In this document: one piece after another, positions 50,866-61,285 of the stretch | Numbering within the stretch: the stretch's first letter is position 1 | How the letters are laid out: each line of letters opens with the position of its first letter | Program-made: the position numbers and the translations under genes | Notes under the pieces: generated by a model | The model's input: the letters and a program-made list of their open reading frames with translations, nothing else | Told to the model about the DNA's origin: nothing | Databases searched by the model: none | NCBI GenBank assembly: GCA_945910005.1 | Contig: OX246739.1 | Coordinates: 33,321,608-33,385,607 of the forward strand | Direction: 5' to 3' | DNA length: 64,000 nucleotides | Origin: Isoperla grammatica | Lineage: Eukaryota > Arthropoda > Insecta > Plecoptera > Perlodidae

Positions 50866-52295
50866 AGGGCAGTGGTATATCGTCATTGTGCAAATATTTA
50901 TGTTTTAGAGATGTATCGCAAAGAACACACACCAGACCTCGGTATCATTGCTCGGTTTTGCAATGTTGCAAATCAACTCTGTAATTGCTGTGTTGCTGAA
51001 GTTAAAACAATTTCGATACATATTTAGATACTGTAAAATGTATTCTTACAGCCGATCCCTCTTCCGCCTACGTGTTATCTTCTAAGACATTATCTTATAC
51101 ATAAACATATTACATATATTTGTATAGAACAAATTTGAAGAGAGTATAACACAAGGTCACCCAGCTGTTGTCTCTATAACAGTGTTTGATTATTGGATAC
51201 GACTGTCATGCAAACATTTACATTCTTTAAAATCAAAAATTTAATAGCACTATTTTCAATCGTCGTACACATACAATATAATACAAATTAATGTACAATT
51301 TGGGCGGATATTTATAAATCACAACAATCTATTCACAAATAATGAAAAATATTTTTAAAATTAAAAATAATTTTCTTTGCCAGATTTCTAACGCACCAAA
51401 ACACTTCATACACATGAAAATCAAATATGTTTAACAACACCCTGTTCTCGGATTGAATTGAAAAGTACAAATTGAATTTTTCATACGAAAACCACTATTC
51501 AAATATATCTATCTCAATATTCTCTATCGAGGATTATTACTATTACCATCCCCATATCCGCGAAACACATAAACCCGAAGACGAACATATCTTCAGTTTT
51601 ATACCAGCATGTATGTTTTACAGTCCTGGTCCGCATCTCTAGAAGAGTTGTTTACCATTTGTTCGGCAGCTATAAACCGAACCAGCACACTTGTACGTAC
51701 GGCATCGTAAACAGTCCAAGCTCATATCGGCTTATGTCTTCTCCACCCAACCCAAGACGTATTGCAGAGAAGAAAGCTTTCAAAAGTAATTGATTGAATT
51801 ATGTATGAACATGTTGTGATCAAGTGAAACTTCGAGCTGAAGAAAAAAACGACGACGCTTGAAAATTCGTCTGCCGTGTCTTGTATATAGAGCGATAATC
51901 ACCGCACCCCCTCTAGAGTCACGTACCCACCCTCCGGGAATAGGATCCGAGCACACAATATTGTTGACTCACTTTTCCGCCATATCGACTTTCCGATCCC
52001 TGCTTGAATGCTTGTTTGACATTCGCGGTAAGTTTATATAGGTCGCTATAGAAACCTACACCTATTTTTACTTTGTACATACAATATTTTAAATCTGTTT
52101 TCTGTTGTACCGGATGGTTTGTTTTTTGTTTCGCCAGGTGTATTGATCGAAAGTTGCGTCTCGTCTCAACCCTCATCTGCCGACAAAGACTTGGCGCTGT
52201 TTGGTCAACAACAACGCGGAGACATCTGTCTAAATCTCAGCGCGGTTGAGAAAAGTGACAAAAACGAGTTCGTTCATTGAGCTGGGGAGCTTGGC

Positions 52296-53130
52296 GTACG
52301 GCGCTTGCCGGGCGCTTGCCGGGCGATGTACTCTGTGTGTCCGGCGCTCGGGCGGTGTGTCTGGCGGGAGGCGAGGCGTCGCTTGCCGGGCGTCGCTTGC
52401 CGGGCGCTTGCCGGGCGCTGTGTCCGGCGCTTGGGCGGTCTGTCTGGCGGGAGGCGGGCGTCACTTGCCGGGCGCTTGCCGGGAGAGCACTCTGGGTGTC
52501 CGGCGCTCGGGTGGTCTGTCTGGCGCGAGGCGAGGCGTCGCTTGCCGGGCGCTTGCCGGGCGCTGTGTCCGGCGCTCGGGCGTTCTGTCTGGCGGGAGGC
52601 GAGGCGTCGCTTGCCGGGCGTCGCTTGCCGGGCGCTAGCCGGGCGAGCACTCTGTGTGTCCGGCGCTCGAGCGGTCTGTCTGGCGGGAGGCGAGGCGTCG
52701 CTTGCCGGGCGTCGCTTGCCGGGCGCTAGCCGGGCGAGCACTCTGTGTGTCCGGCGCTCGGCCGGTGTATCTGGCGGGAGGCGAGGCGTCGCTTGCCGGG
52801 CGTCGCTTGCCGGGCGCTAGCCGGGCGAGCACTCTGTGTGTCCGGCGCTCGGGCGGTCTGTCTGGCGGGAGGCGAGGCGTCGCTTGCCGGCGCTTGCCGG
52901 GCGAGCACTCTGTGTGTCCGGCGCTCGGGCGGTAAGTCTGGCGGGAGGCGGGCGTCGCTTGCCGGGCGAGGCAGCACTCTGTGTGTCCGGCGCTCGAGCG
53001 GTCTGTCTGGCGGGAGGCGAGGCGTCGCTTGCCGGGCGTCGCTTGCCGGGCGCTTGCCGGGCGAGAACTCTGTGTGTCCGGCGCTCGGGCGGTCTGTCTG
53101 GCGGGAGGCGAGGCGTCGCTTGCCGGGTGA
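52296..53130. repeat. GC-rich 91-bp minisatellite with nested sub-repeats
   Basis: About ten units each contain CTCTGTGTGTCCGGCGCTCG, GGCGGTCTGTCTGGCGGGAG and one to three copies of a 13-15-bp sub-repeat CGTCGCTTGCCGGG or GCTTGCCGGG. Full units at about 52654, 52745 and 52836 are spaced exactly 91 bp. Others are shorter because they have lost sub-repeats. The array is CpG-dense. The lack of AT-rich stops leaves open frames of 93-178 codons in several frames of both strands. These Arg/Ala/Gly-rich or Pro/Ala/Ser-rich frames are artefacts of the array. Confidence 0.97.
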
Positions 53131-54540
53131 CGGCTGCGGTAACGCTCGCACTCTGTGTGTTGCCAGGACACTCACGTTCTCTAACGCTAGAACCGACTCA
53201 TGCCCTCTCTCGCTCTTTTTATCTCGATGCCAAGTTTTTCTTTTACTAGCGACGTGATTTTGTAATCACTGGGTTTCTTGTGTTCGTCGTTTTTTAAATT
53301 GATACACGCATTGTAATATTGTTTGATTATGTTACTTACTATGTAACTTGGTTCGAAGTAAAGTCAAGTTTCTATTTCTAACCGTGTGTGTGTACTATAG
53401 GATCGAACGACTTTTGTAATTGTTTAGAAAGAATGAAGCTAGTGATCTTAGTTGTTTGAACCGATCCGATCATCAATCACTTATGTAATCACCTTTTTTT
53501 TTTCATTTATTTTGAAAATATTCAGATATTAATAATATATTAACAGAGATCAATTTTTTTTGCAATTTCACAAATTAACAACTGTTTAATTCACACTTTA
53601 TAAAATCAACTTTTATTCTTTTCATGACATGGTAGTAATGTTATTTTTTTTCAAATTTAAATCTGTGTATCTCTTTATAAATTTAATTACTTTTCTCCAA
53701 TGTTCATCAACCAAATATTCAAACTGCTCGTCAACTTGGCCAGCTTTATTTTTCTTTACGTTAGTGATTGTGTTTTAAAGCTCAATGCAAACCTATTATT
53801 GATTGTAAACACAAAACCCTTCATCACAACAGCAACGAATTTAAAAGGATTTATAAGATTTCACTGTTCAATGTCTTTAATAAGGGATGCGAGCCGTTGT
53901 AAAAAGGCGATTCGCGAGTGTAAATTCAGTCCTCGAGCTCAGTCAGTTACAAGGGGTTGATTTTGTTTTTAATTATTTCCTCCCCCCTCGGCAGCATCTG
54001 CATAAGTCTAGCAAGCGAGGCGCGAATGATAGACAGGCCGCACTGAAAATCTGACAAATAATAATTAGTTCGATTGAACGGGGGGACGGGGGGAGGGGGG
54101 AGGGGGGACGCTCGCGAGGGGCCGCGCCCAGCGATAGGGGTGGGAATTAATAAAATGACACTGAGACGAGGGATGTTTTGTTCGAGTTATTTTCATTGCG
54201 AGATGAGTGGCTGACGGAGCAAATGACAGCTCTAATTTGATGTAGGCCTATACAAAATTGACATCCATAATTGACTGTACGAATCCGCCTTTTAGTTTAA
54301 GTAGAGAATGTCTGTCCGAACGTCAATGATTAAATACTGTCGCTTTTCGTGATGTATAAACGGGTCATCTTTCCCATTCTAAAACCAAGAGATTTATAGA
54401 AATATTTTATCCCGCGAGTAAAATACCCGCAGACAATAAATTAATGAAGAGAAGTAGCGGATATCTGAGCGGTTTTTGTGTTGTCGCGATCACTGAGATC
54501 GGTCGACAGATCTAGGATCGTCAGCTGTTAGGACAAACTA
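53131..54540. other. Gene-free stretch
   Basis: No gene is recognised. The unit-end word CACTCTGTGTGTTGCCAGGA at 53149 resembles the array and marks its decayed edge. The segment 53975-54260 is mixed in composition, with G-rich blocks and AATGACAGCTCTAATTTGAT. TAGGCCTA lies at 54243-54250. Confidence 0.55.
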
Positions 54541-54778
54541 ACTCGTTCCGCCGCCGCTAGAAAGCGCTCGTGTTACTGTTTGCCACTTGTTGTGTTCTGT
54601 TCTTATAGTGTTGCGAGGTGGGGTTCGCGACCGGTTGGGGCCCCTCCTTTGTTTGATTGACAGGTGGTTGCGCCCCGCCCTCCGCGCATGCGCCACAATG
54701 CGTCGCGACGCCAGCGCCGGAAACAGCCATCTCTGACGCGCTGAGGATGTTCCGTGCGGTCAGCACAAACGACGTATC
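54541..54778. promoter_or_regulatory. GC-rich promoter-like segment with NRF1-like and GC-box motifs
   Basis: This CpG-rich segment sits just upstream of the 45-bp array. GCGCATGCGC at 54684-54693 is a perfect palindrome matching the NRF1 core, and CGCCCCGCCC at 54671-54680 matches a GC box (Sp1-like). No TATA box stands out, as expected for CpG-type promoters. No downstream gene is recognised. The likely transcribed direction is unknown, and an open frame runs across the segment on each strand (69 codons minus, 204 codons plus). The motifs are seen; promoter function is inferred. Confidence 0.35.
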
Positions 54779-55495
54779 TTGTCTAACAACGTGTCAACGA
54801 CGAGACAAGGTCACACAGAGAACATGTCTAACAACGTGTCAACGACGAGACAAGGTCACACAGAGAACATGTCTAACATCGTGTCAACGACGAGACAAGG
54901 TTACACTGAGAACATGTCCAACATCGTGTCAACGACGAGACAAGGTCACACAGAGAACATGTCTAAAAACGTGTCAACGACGAGACAAGGTCACACAGAG
55001 AACATGTCTAACAACGTGTCAACGACGAGACAAGGTCACACAGAGAACATGTCTAACAACGTGTCAACGACGAGACAAGGTCACACAGAGAACATGTCTA
55101 ACAACGTGTCAACGACGAGACAAGGTCACACAGAGAACACATCTTACAACGTGTCAACGAGGAGACAAGGTTACACAGAGAACATGTCTAACAACGTGTC
55201 AACGACGAGACAAGGTCACACAGAGAACACGTCTTACAACGTGTCAACGACGAGACAAGGTCACACACTGAACACGTCTAACAACGTGTCAACGACGAGA
55301 CAAGGTCACACAGAGAACACATCTTACAACGTGTCAACGACGAGACAAGGTCACACACTGAACACGTCTAACAACGTGTCAACGACGAGACAAGGTCACA
55401 CACTGAACACGTCTAACAACGTGTCAACGACGAGACAAGGTCACACAGTGAACACGTCTAACAACGTGTCAATGACGAGGGAAGCCATATTGTAC
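54779..55495. repeat. 45-bp minisatellite, about 16 copies
   Basis: The unit contains AACAACGTGTCAACGACGAG, ACAAGGTCACACAGAGAAC and ATGTCT. Because 45 is a multiple of three, two plus frames stay open: a 275-codon frame (54779-55606) of 15-residue repeats NVSTTRQGHTENMSN, and a 204-codon frame (54657-55271) of repeats TTCQRRDKVTQRTCL. Unit differences fall at all codon positions and mostly change the residue (ATG/ACG, AAC/TAC, GAG/CTG/GTG). That argues against selection on a protein. The later copies (from about 55130) form a subgroup with ACACGTCT, so the array expanded in stages. Confidence 0.95.
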
Positions 55496-55564
55496 CGAAG
55501 TTTGAACCAGACAATGTTTTGGCGCCTGACTGAACAAAACGAGTTTCGTTGTCTCTATTATTTT

Positions 55565-55710
55565 ATTACAGCAGCCTTTGAATACCTAGTTTTAAAAATA
55601 AATTAATATAATTATTACAGCAGCCTTTGAATACATAGGTTTAAAAATATATTTATATAATTATTACGGCAACCTTTGATTTCCTAGGTTTAAAAATAAA
55701 TTAATGATTA
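55565..55710 (+). repeat. Three imperfect 48-49-bp tandem units
   Basis: ATTACAGCAGCCTTTGAATA, CCTAGTTTTAAAAATAAATT repeats at about 55565, 55613 and 55662 with changes such as CGGCAACC for CAGCAGCC. It directly follows the end of the 45-bp array frame but has an unrelated unit. Confidence 0.85.
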
Positions 55711-55759
55711 CATTTGTACACACACCTACTAAACAGTATTCAGAAATAGAGGACTTTCC

Positions 55760-55840
55760 CGGAATAAATAGTGAATGAAAGAGACAGTATAGAAGAGGAT
55801 CTGAGGTCTGAATGAGACAGAAAGCTATACGTTGATACTA
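55760..55840 (+). repeat. Dispersed repeat fragment, paired with 47395-47475
   Basis: It shares GTGAATGAAAG-G-CAGTA, AGGATC-GAGGTC and ACGTTG words in order with 47395-47475. Family unknown. Confidence 0.4.
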
Positions 55841-56095
55841 TAGTACACAATAATGTAGTAACAGTAAAATAAGCGACCACGTTTTAACGGTAGGTTGGCT
55901 TGTGTAAGACATTGGTTTGTGAAATTGTGAGCCATAAAGCACCCGTCGTTTTCTCTGCGATGTAGAACTAAGGTCCGGCAACGAGGGGTTACTGAGGCAA
56001 TTCCACGTAAACGACTGGATGCGCGCTGGACGTAATGGACGACTGCCCTCGGGACTAGCCCGGTTTATTAGGGGTGATTGCGCTAAGAGGCCCCC

Positions 56096-56628
56096 GTTAG
56101 ATCAGAGACACAGGATAACGTGGGATGTGCGGTACGGGCGTGGGTAGCCTAACCGTGTTATCAGGGACACAGGATAACGTGGGATGTGTGTTACGGGTGT
56201 GGGTAGCCTAACAGTGTTATCAGGGACACAGGATAACGTGGGATGTGTGTTACGGGCGTGGGTAGCCTAACCGTGTTATCAGGGACACAGGATAACGTGG
56301 GATGTGCGGTACGGGCGTGGGTAGCCTAACCGTGTTATCAGGGACACAGGATAACGTGGGATGTGCGGTACGGGCGTGGGTAGCCTAACCGTGTTATCAG
56401 GGACACAGGATAACGTGGGATGTGCGTTACGGGCGTGGGTAGCCTAACCGTGTTATCAGGGACACAGGATAACGTGGGATGTGTGTTACGGGCGTGGGTA
56501 GCCTAACCGTGTTATCAGGGACACAGGATAACGTGGGATGTGTGTTACGGGCGTGGGTAGCCTAACAGTGTTATCAGGGACACAGGATAACGTGGGATGT
56601 GTGTTATGGACGTGGGTAGCCTCACTAT
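56096..56628. repeat. 59-bp minisatellite, about 9 copies
   Basis: The unit has GGGACACAGGATAACGTGGG, ATGTGCGGTACGGGCGTGGG and TAGCCTAACCGTGTTATCA, with a period of exactly 59 bp. Copies differ at CGG/TGT before TACGGG and at ACCGTG/ACAGTG. The first and last copies are more diverged (CAGAGACACAGG at the start, TTATGGACGTGG at the end), which suggests expansion from the interior. The unit contains stops in most frames and makes no long open frame. Confidence 0.97.
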
Positions 56629-56933
56629 AAACCGTGTTTTAGTTATATCTTCAGAACGCTATACACAGTATTTAAAAATTGTTTACTAACCAACATCTAG
56701 TTTTGTAAGAAATAACTAATCATCGGTTAAAATAACAAGTTTACGGTTGTTATTTGATTTGTTATTTGATTGGTAGTCAATGTAATAATTGGTTTAAAAA
56801 ATGACAACCGTAATGATTGCCATATTTGGGATTTTGTTAATTTTGATTCCAGTACTTTGATTCCAAACTAAAATTAATATTAGTATTACTTTTTGCTCAT
56901 GCAGTTGAAAGTTGAAACGAACTATATGTCTCA
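56629..56933. other. Gene-free AT-rich stretch
   Basis: Nothing is recognised beyond AT-rich unique-looking DNA with GGTTGTTATTTGATTTGTTA-type short repeats. Confidence 0.5.
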
Positions 56934-57264
56934 ACTGCGGAACCCCCGATAGTCTCTGTTATTGCTTTAAAATAATCACAGAGTGAAGCTTTATTTGTCA
57001 TCCCTCGAGAATTAAATTAAAAGTTCTTTTTATGAATATATCTTTGTTCAAATACATATCTCTGTTTCTCCCATCATGTTCTTATTATTTTCGAACCGTG
57101 AAAGATGTATTGCAACAATTTACATAAATAAGTACATTTGAAATATTTATTGGAGAAAATAAACATTTTATAAAAAAGAACTAGCGGATGACATATTTTT
57201 TTAGAACTTTTTTTAGAGCATTTCAAATCAATTTTGACAGAACTTGGGGATTCCGCACCGCAGG
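56934..57264. mobile_element. Possible MITE with short terminal inverted repeats
   Basis: The left TGCGGAACCCCC and right GGGGATTCCGCA (near 57248-57259) are reverse complements with one mismatch and enclose about 330 bp. The interior resembles the sequence at 39047-39267. The target duplication is not clear, so the class is unknown. Confidence 0.45.
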
Positions 57265-59081
57265 GTAGGGGATAGGTGGATGTACATCAGAATACATTTA
57301 CGTACAATCTATAAGTGTATATAGGAATTACATGTTACAGAATCTATCATATGTTCTGTTCAAGTTATCGATATGTGGGTATTTTTGAACCAGATTGTCA
57401 TTAGAGTTGTAGTTCCTTTTTTTCTACCTTCTTTTTATTTCTACATAATATCCATTGCAACGAATATCCTGGAATATCCGACCCCTTACAAGCATTCCAA
57501 CTTTAGCCTTCCAGTATTGTATTCGTCCCTTCCAACCATTTACCCTTCAACGAATGACATTCTGTATAATTCATTCATACTTTCGAACCATACTAGTTTC
57601 AATAATTAAAGGTGGCCAAACAGATTAAATAGTTATATTACACCTTTAGTTGAGTGTCTGGATTGGCGGATGAGTTGATTAGGGTACTTACCCTCCCCAT
57701 CCCCTCCCTCACCCCTGTCCCCTGGCTAATGTAATTATGGCCTGGTGCAACAACCATCGTATTCAGGCGTATTGTGGCCAGTTGAAATTCTATTAGAGAA
57801 ACTGTTGAGCAATTTATTAACTAACTTACAGATCAGCGGGTGTCTTTGTGCGTTACACATCATTGTAAAACTATCATTGTTTGCATTATATTACAGCATT
57901 GCATTTTGTTTTCAGTTTAGTGTAACTGAAAATATTGTATGCATTAATAATTTATTAGTATTTGGTACAGAGATGGTAACAGTGGTAATAGGTTCAAGAG
58001 AAGATCGAACTACGTTCAATCCTTGCCTTGCCAGTTTTGTTAATGTATGTCACTATACTTCAAGAACATAAAATCATGTTAATTCGTTGTTATAGAAGTA
58101 TTATTCGAACACTTGCTCAACATATTTATTGTTTTTCACCAAATGTGTTGGGGTTGATTGAAGAGAAGTGGCGTGATGGGTGTGATGGTTGGGAGGGTGG
58201 GGGGGGGGGGGGGGGGGGAGAGCGTTAGAGTGTAGCTTCATAGCGTCGAGTTGTACTAAATGTGTTTAGCACCGTGATCGGTGACGACTGACTTTAGGAT
58301 GCAAATCGTTTATACAACAATTCATATTTGTATGGTATTCATTGACTGATGTAGTTCGGCCACAAAAACCTATTCCAAACAAGAAATCGTACCTGATCGT
58401 TCTGAATTCTCTTGAAATCACCTTCGTATAGACCAAAGAACCCGTGTTAAATTGTGTTTATTATTAAATCGTTATATAAACTTCTATAACTGTGTTAAAC
58501 TGTACCTCAATGTTCACAAATCTAGCTTCTGCTTCTTACAATGCATAATATGGTTATACAATAGATAGATACTGTAAGATCCATTATTAAGACGGCAAAA
58601 TTTCAGACGCTGTACAATATTGCAAAAATAACTACTTAACGCGAATGACAGATAATTTCGTAACACTTCGAGTTTACACTTTTTCAACGTGTTTTAATGC
58701 TGGCACTATATTCCTTCCGGTTAATAAGTGTTCCGCACACACATAACTTGAGTTGGACCCCCCCAATCACTACTTTCCTTCCAAGGGGGAGGGAGGAGAC
58801 AGGAAATGTATAACCATTTATTTATATTGCCCCCATAACTTCATACACTGCAAGTTATTGCCCCCCCCTCTCCCCCCCCCACACGCGCATCTTCCCGCAG
58901 AACCAGTATTGTCCAGCATCCCCGTCCCCTACGTCTTTGCATTTCATTTGACCAGCTCGTAAGTAACATCACGAATACAAATACATTTATCTTGAGAGTA
59001 ACATTTTGTGAAACTTGGCTGCCGCGTCGATTGTGTATCAGGGATAACACGCTAACTTTTGAGTAGTCATAGTATCCGCTT
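57265..59081. other. Gene-free stretch
   Basis: No gene is recognised. Open frames of 78-108 codons (for example 57745-58071) are rich in hydrophobic residues but have no recognisable domain. It includes the G20 run at 58199-58218 and two C runs (8 and 9) at about 58861-58880. Confidence 0.55.
58199..58218 (+). repeat. G20 homopolymer
   Basis: Twenty consecutive G residues, the longest G run in the window, preceded by GGTTGGGAGGGT. With that G-rich lead-in it is the strongest G-quadruplex candidate here. Confidence 0.95.
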
Positions 59082-59224
59082 TTGGAATTCATAGTCGGCC
59101 CCTACACCTAGGGGCACCCATTGTTGCTATGGATTTGTTTTGTTTATGGGAAATAACATGCAAACAATCGTTACCTTTTTAACAATGGGCGCCCCTAGGT
59201 GTAGGGGCCGACTATGAATTCCAA
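59082..59224. mobile_element. Palindromic MITE, near-perfect copy
   Basis: Inverted arms of 44 bp (59082-59125 and 59181-59224) begin TTGGAATTCATAGTCGG and contain CCCCTACACCTAGGGGC. They differ at a single position (A or G) and are separated by a 55-bp loop. The arms contain internal partial palindromes. A degraded relative lies at 40155-40275. Near-identity of the arms suggests a young copy or gene conversion between arms. Confidence 0.8.
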
Positions 59225-59757
59225 CCATAGTCACACAGTAAGAACCTGACCTTTGTGCTCGTAATATGGAACATACTCGAAACATCAGCCTTTTATCAAT
59301 CTCCAATCACAATCGTCGACATCGTGATCGTAAAGTGGATCGGGATCGCAATGGTACATTGTCTCATTCTAAATCATTATGGCATTACGATTTTATTGTA
59401 AACATCGCTATAGGCCTATAAAAACTTGTTAGTTACTTTTAACAATTTCCGGATTGTGATTGCGATCCCGATACCGACAATTGTGGCAAGGTCTCGACGC
59501 GGCGTTGGTTTGAGTAGGTCTGTGCTTGTCTTTGACTTGGGCAGCGAAAACCTACGATAGTGAATGACAAGTTTCATTGTAATACAAATGTATGTCAGAA
59601 TAATTATAATTATACTACATACTTTACATGCATTTTTATGAATAAATTATGATTTTTGTGAAACTGACTCAGTTTTTTCCTTCTCCTACACAATATTAAA
59701 CTTTTCAGATACGAGGTTCTGCCACTTATGTATCGATATTCCATTTCTCTACATTTA
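59225..59757. other. Gene-free stretch
   Basis: No gene is recognised. TAGGCCTA lies at 59411-59418. Words such as CGATCGTAAAGTGGATCGGG near 59320-59345 recur in inverted form near 59455-59475 (ATTGCGATCCCGATACCG), which gives a weak inverted repeat. Confidence 0.45.
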
Positions 59758-59926
59758 AGGTGAATCTACCCCCAATTTATTTTATTTTTTTAAACATGCA
59801 TAAAGACAACATATGGCTTGAAAATTAGTTTTGATCTTCTCAAATGAGCGTATTTAATATGCTAACTCCATATGTGTTCTTTATGCAGATAAAAAAAAAA
59901 ATAATAATATGGGGGTAGATTCACCT
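59758..59926. mobile_element. Foldback MITE, 169 bp, possible PIF/Harbinger type
   Basis: The left AGGTGAATCTACCCCC is matched exactly by the reverse complement of the right end. The inverted similarity continues through TTTATT, GCATAAAGA and ACATATGG for about 65 bp per arm. TTA lies on both sides (59755-59757 and 59927-59929), fitting the TWA target preference of PIF/Harbinger. A TA-type insertion is also possible. There is no coding sequence. Confidence 0.7.
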
Positions 59927-59929
59927 TTA

Positions 59930-61285
59930 TTTTCTACATTAGGATTGATAGGAAACACTTGAGCGATCATAGAACGTTTTATCATTTTCGATGGTAGGAG
60001 AATATGGTTCCAAAAAAACCATGTGTAAGAAAGTCATGTATAGAATTTTGAAAAAAAATATCAACTGCTTCCAACCCCCCAAAATAAACTTGTGGTCAAT
60101 AGCTAAGACATCCTGAAACAAACATGTATAAATGAGGAGTGTCGTAAACAGGAGAGTCTGGGAATCCTCTGCTAGGCTTAGTTTTGTCTTCGATGACAAT
60201 TTTCTGAAATTTGACGTAGCTGTCATTGACGAATAATAAACTTAGGTACACATTTTTTCAAATTTTTGGAAATTATTCAACAAAACTTAAATTTACAGAA
60301 AAATTGAAAATTAAAATTGAATTGAAAATGTTTTTTTAATCGATGTGCAGTGATTTATATCAAATAAAAATAAATACACATTATACATATAGCTTCAATG
60401 CAAAATGTTAAATGTGAATGTTTACATACGACTTCCTGCGCTTGGTCAGGAGGGAAAGTGAGTGACCCCGCCAGTATAACAACAAACCCATCTCCCAGCT
60501 GTGCAAACCCCTCCACACTTCTACCAACCCCGGACCGGTCCGTCTCGCGTGCGTTGCAAACTCTGCTAACACACAAACAACAAGTTTTGCAAAAGTTAGC
60601 CAACCCCAGCCACTCCAACACTCAAGATGTTTGTTGGCGTTGACCAAGAATTCCCCACATCCCCGGACGAATTAAATTCTCAGTAGCCCTCTGCCCTGTC
60701 CGTCGTCGCGTCGTCGAGCACTCCACCCTCCCCTCCCCCCCCCCCCCCCCGCCTTCAGTTTATTTAGAGGCAAAACTTGGTCTTATACATCTTGGGCCGG
60801 TGTCATCTGTCACGCCTATGTTGGCAGCACTGAGTTAAGATGTGGGTTCGTGCGCAGACTAGACCACGATTGGGATTTATTCAAAATCAAATTATTTACT
60901 GAAACAGTAGTGCTGTTAGATCATTAAAATTTCTCTCCATGCGAAGAGTTTAAAATGAAGTATCTTTCTTCAAAAAAACTTTTTTGAATTTTCGAGCTCA
61001 CATCTTCTGGCTCTTCGTCAGGCAGAAGCAAGCTTGACGATGAGTGGCGGTGTGTGGTCTCGAAAACTCGAAATATATTTTTTTTTTTATCTAAGTAGCC
61101 TAATCTTGATGCATTGGTTTTGTTAAATGTTAGCGTAGTGGGGGTGGATGTGGGAATGATTTCTTAAGGGGCTTGTGTAATAAGAGACGCATAGCGCTAT
61201 GGTGGATGACTGGATGTTATTATCATGTGAATGTGAGGCGATTGAGTATGGTGGGTATCTGTAAGGCAAATCTTCATAAACAACA
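59930..61285. other. Gene-free stretch
   Basis: No gene is recognised. The segment 60420-60720 is richer in GC and carries opposed frames of 79-88 codons without similarity. It is followed by a C16 run at 60735-60750. Confidence 0.5.
60735..60750 (+). repeat. C16 homopolymer
   Basis: Sixteen consecutive C residues (poly-G on the minus strand) after CCACCCTCCCCT. Confidence 0.95.

Larger units (their letters stand above)
45572..52295. other. Gene-free stretch
   Basis: No gene is recognised over 6.7 kb. It carries a C14 run at 49685-49698, a G15 run at 50851-50865, and one member of a dispersed pair at 47395-47475. Unique-looking mixed-composition DNA lies at about 49430-49660. Open frames are at most 91 codons and match nothing known. 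Confidence 0.55.

Noticed and set aside
52237..53257. Several overlapping open frames of 93-178 codons on both strands
   Set aside because: They are explained by a GC-rich tandem array with few stop codons.
57745..58071. Hydrophobic 108-codon frame that could look like a membrane protein
   Set aside because: T-rich DNA gives hydrophobic codons by default; no family motif or splice context supports a gene.
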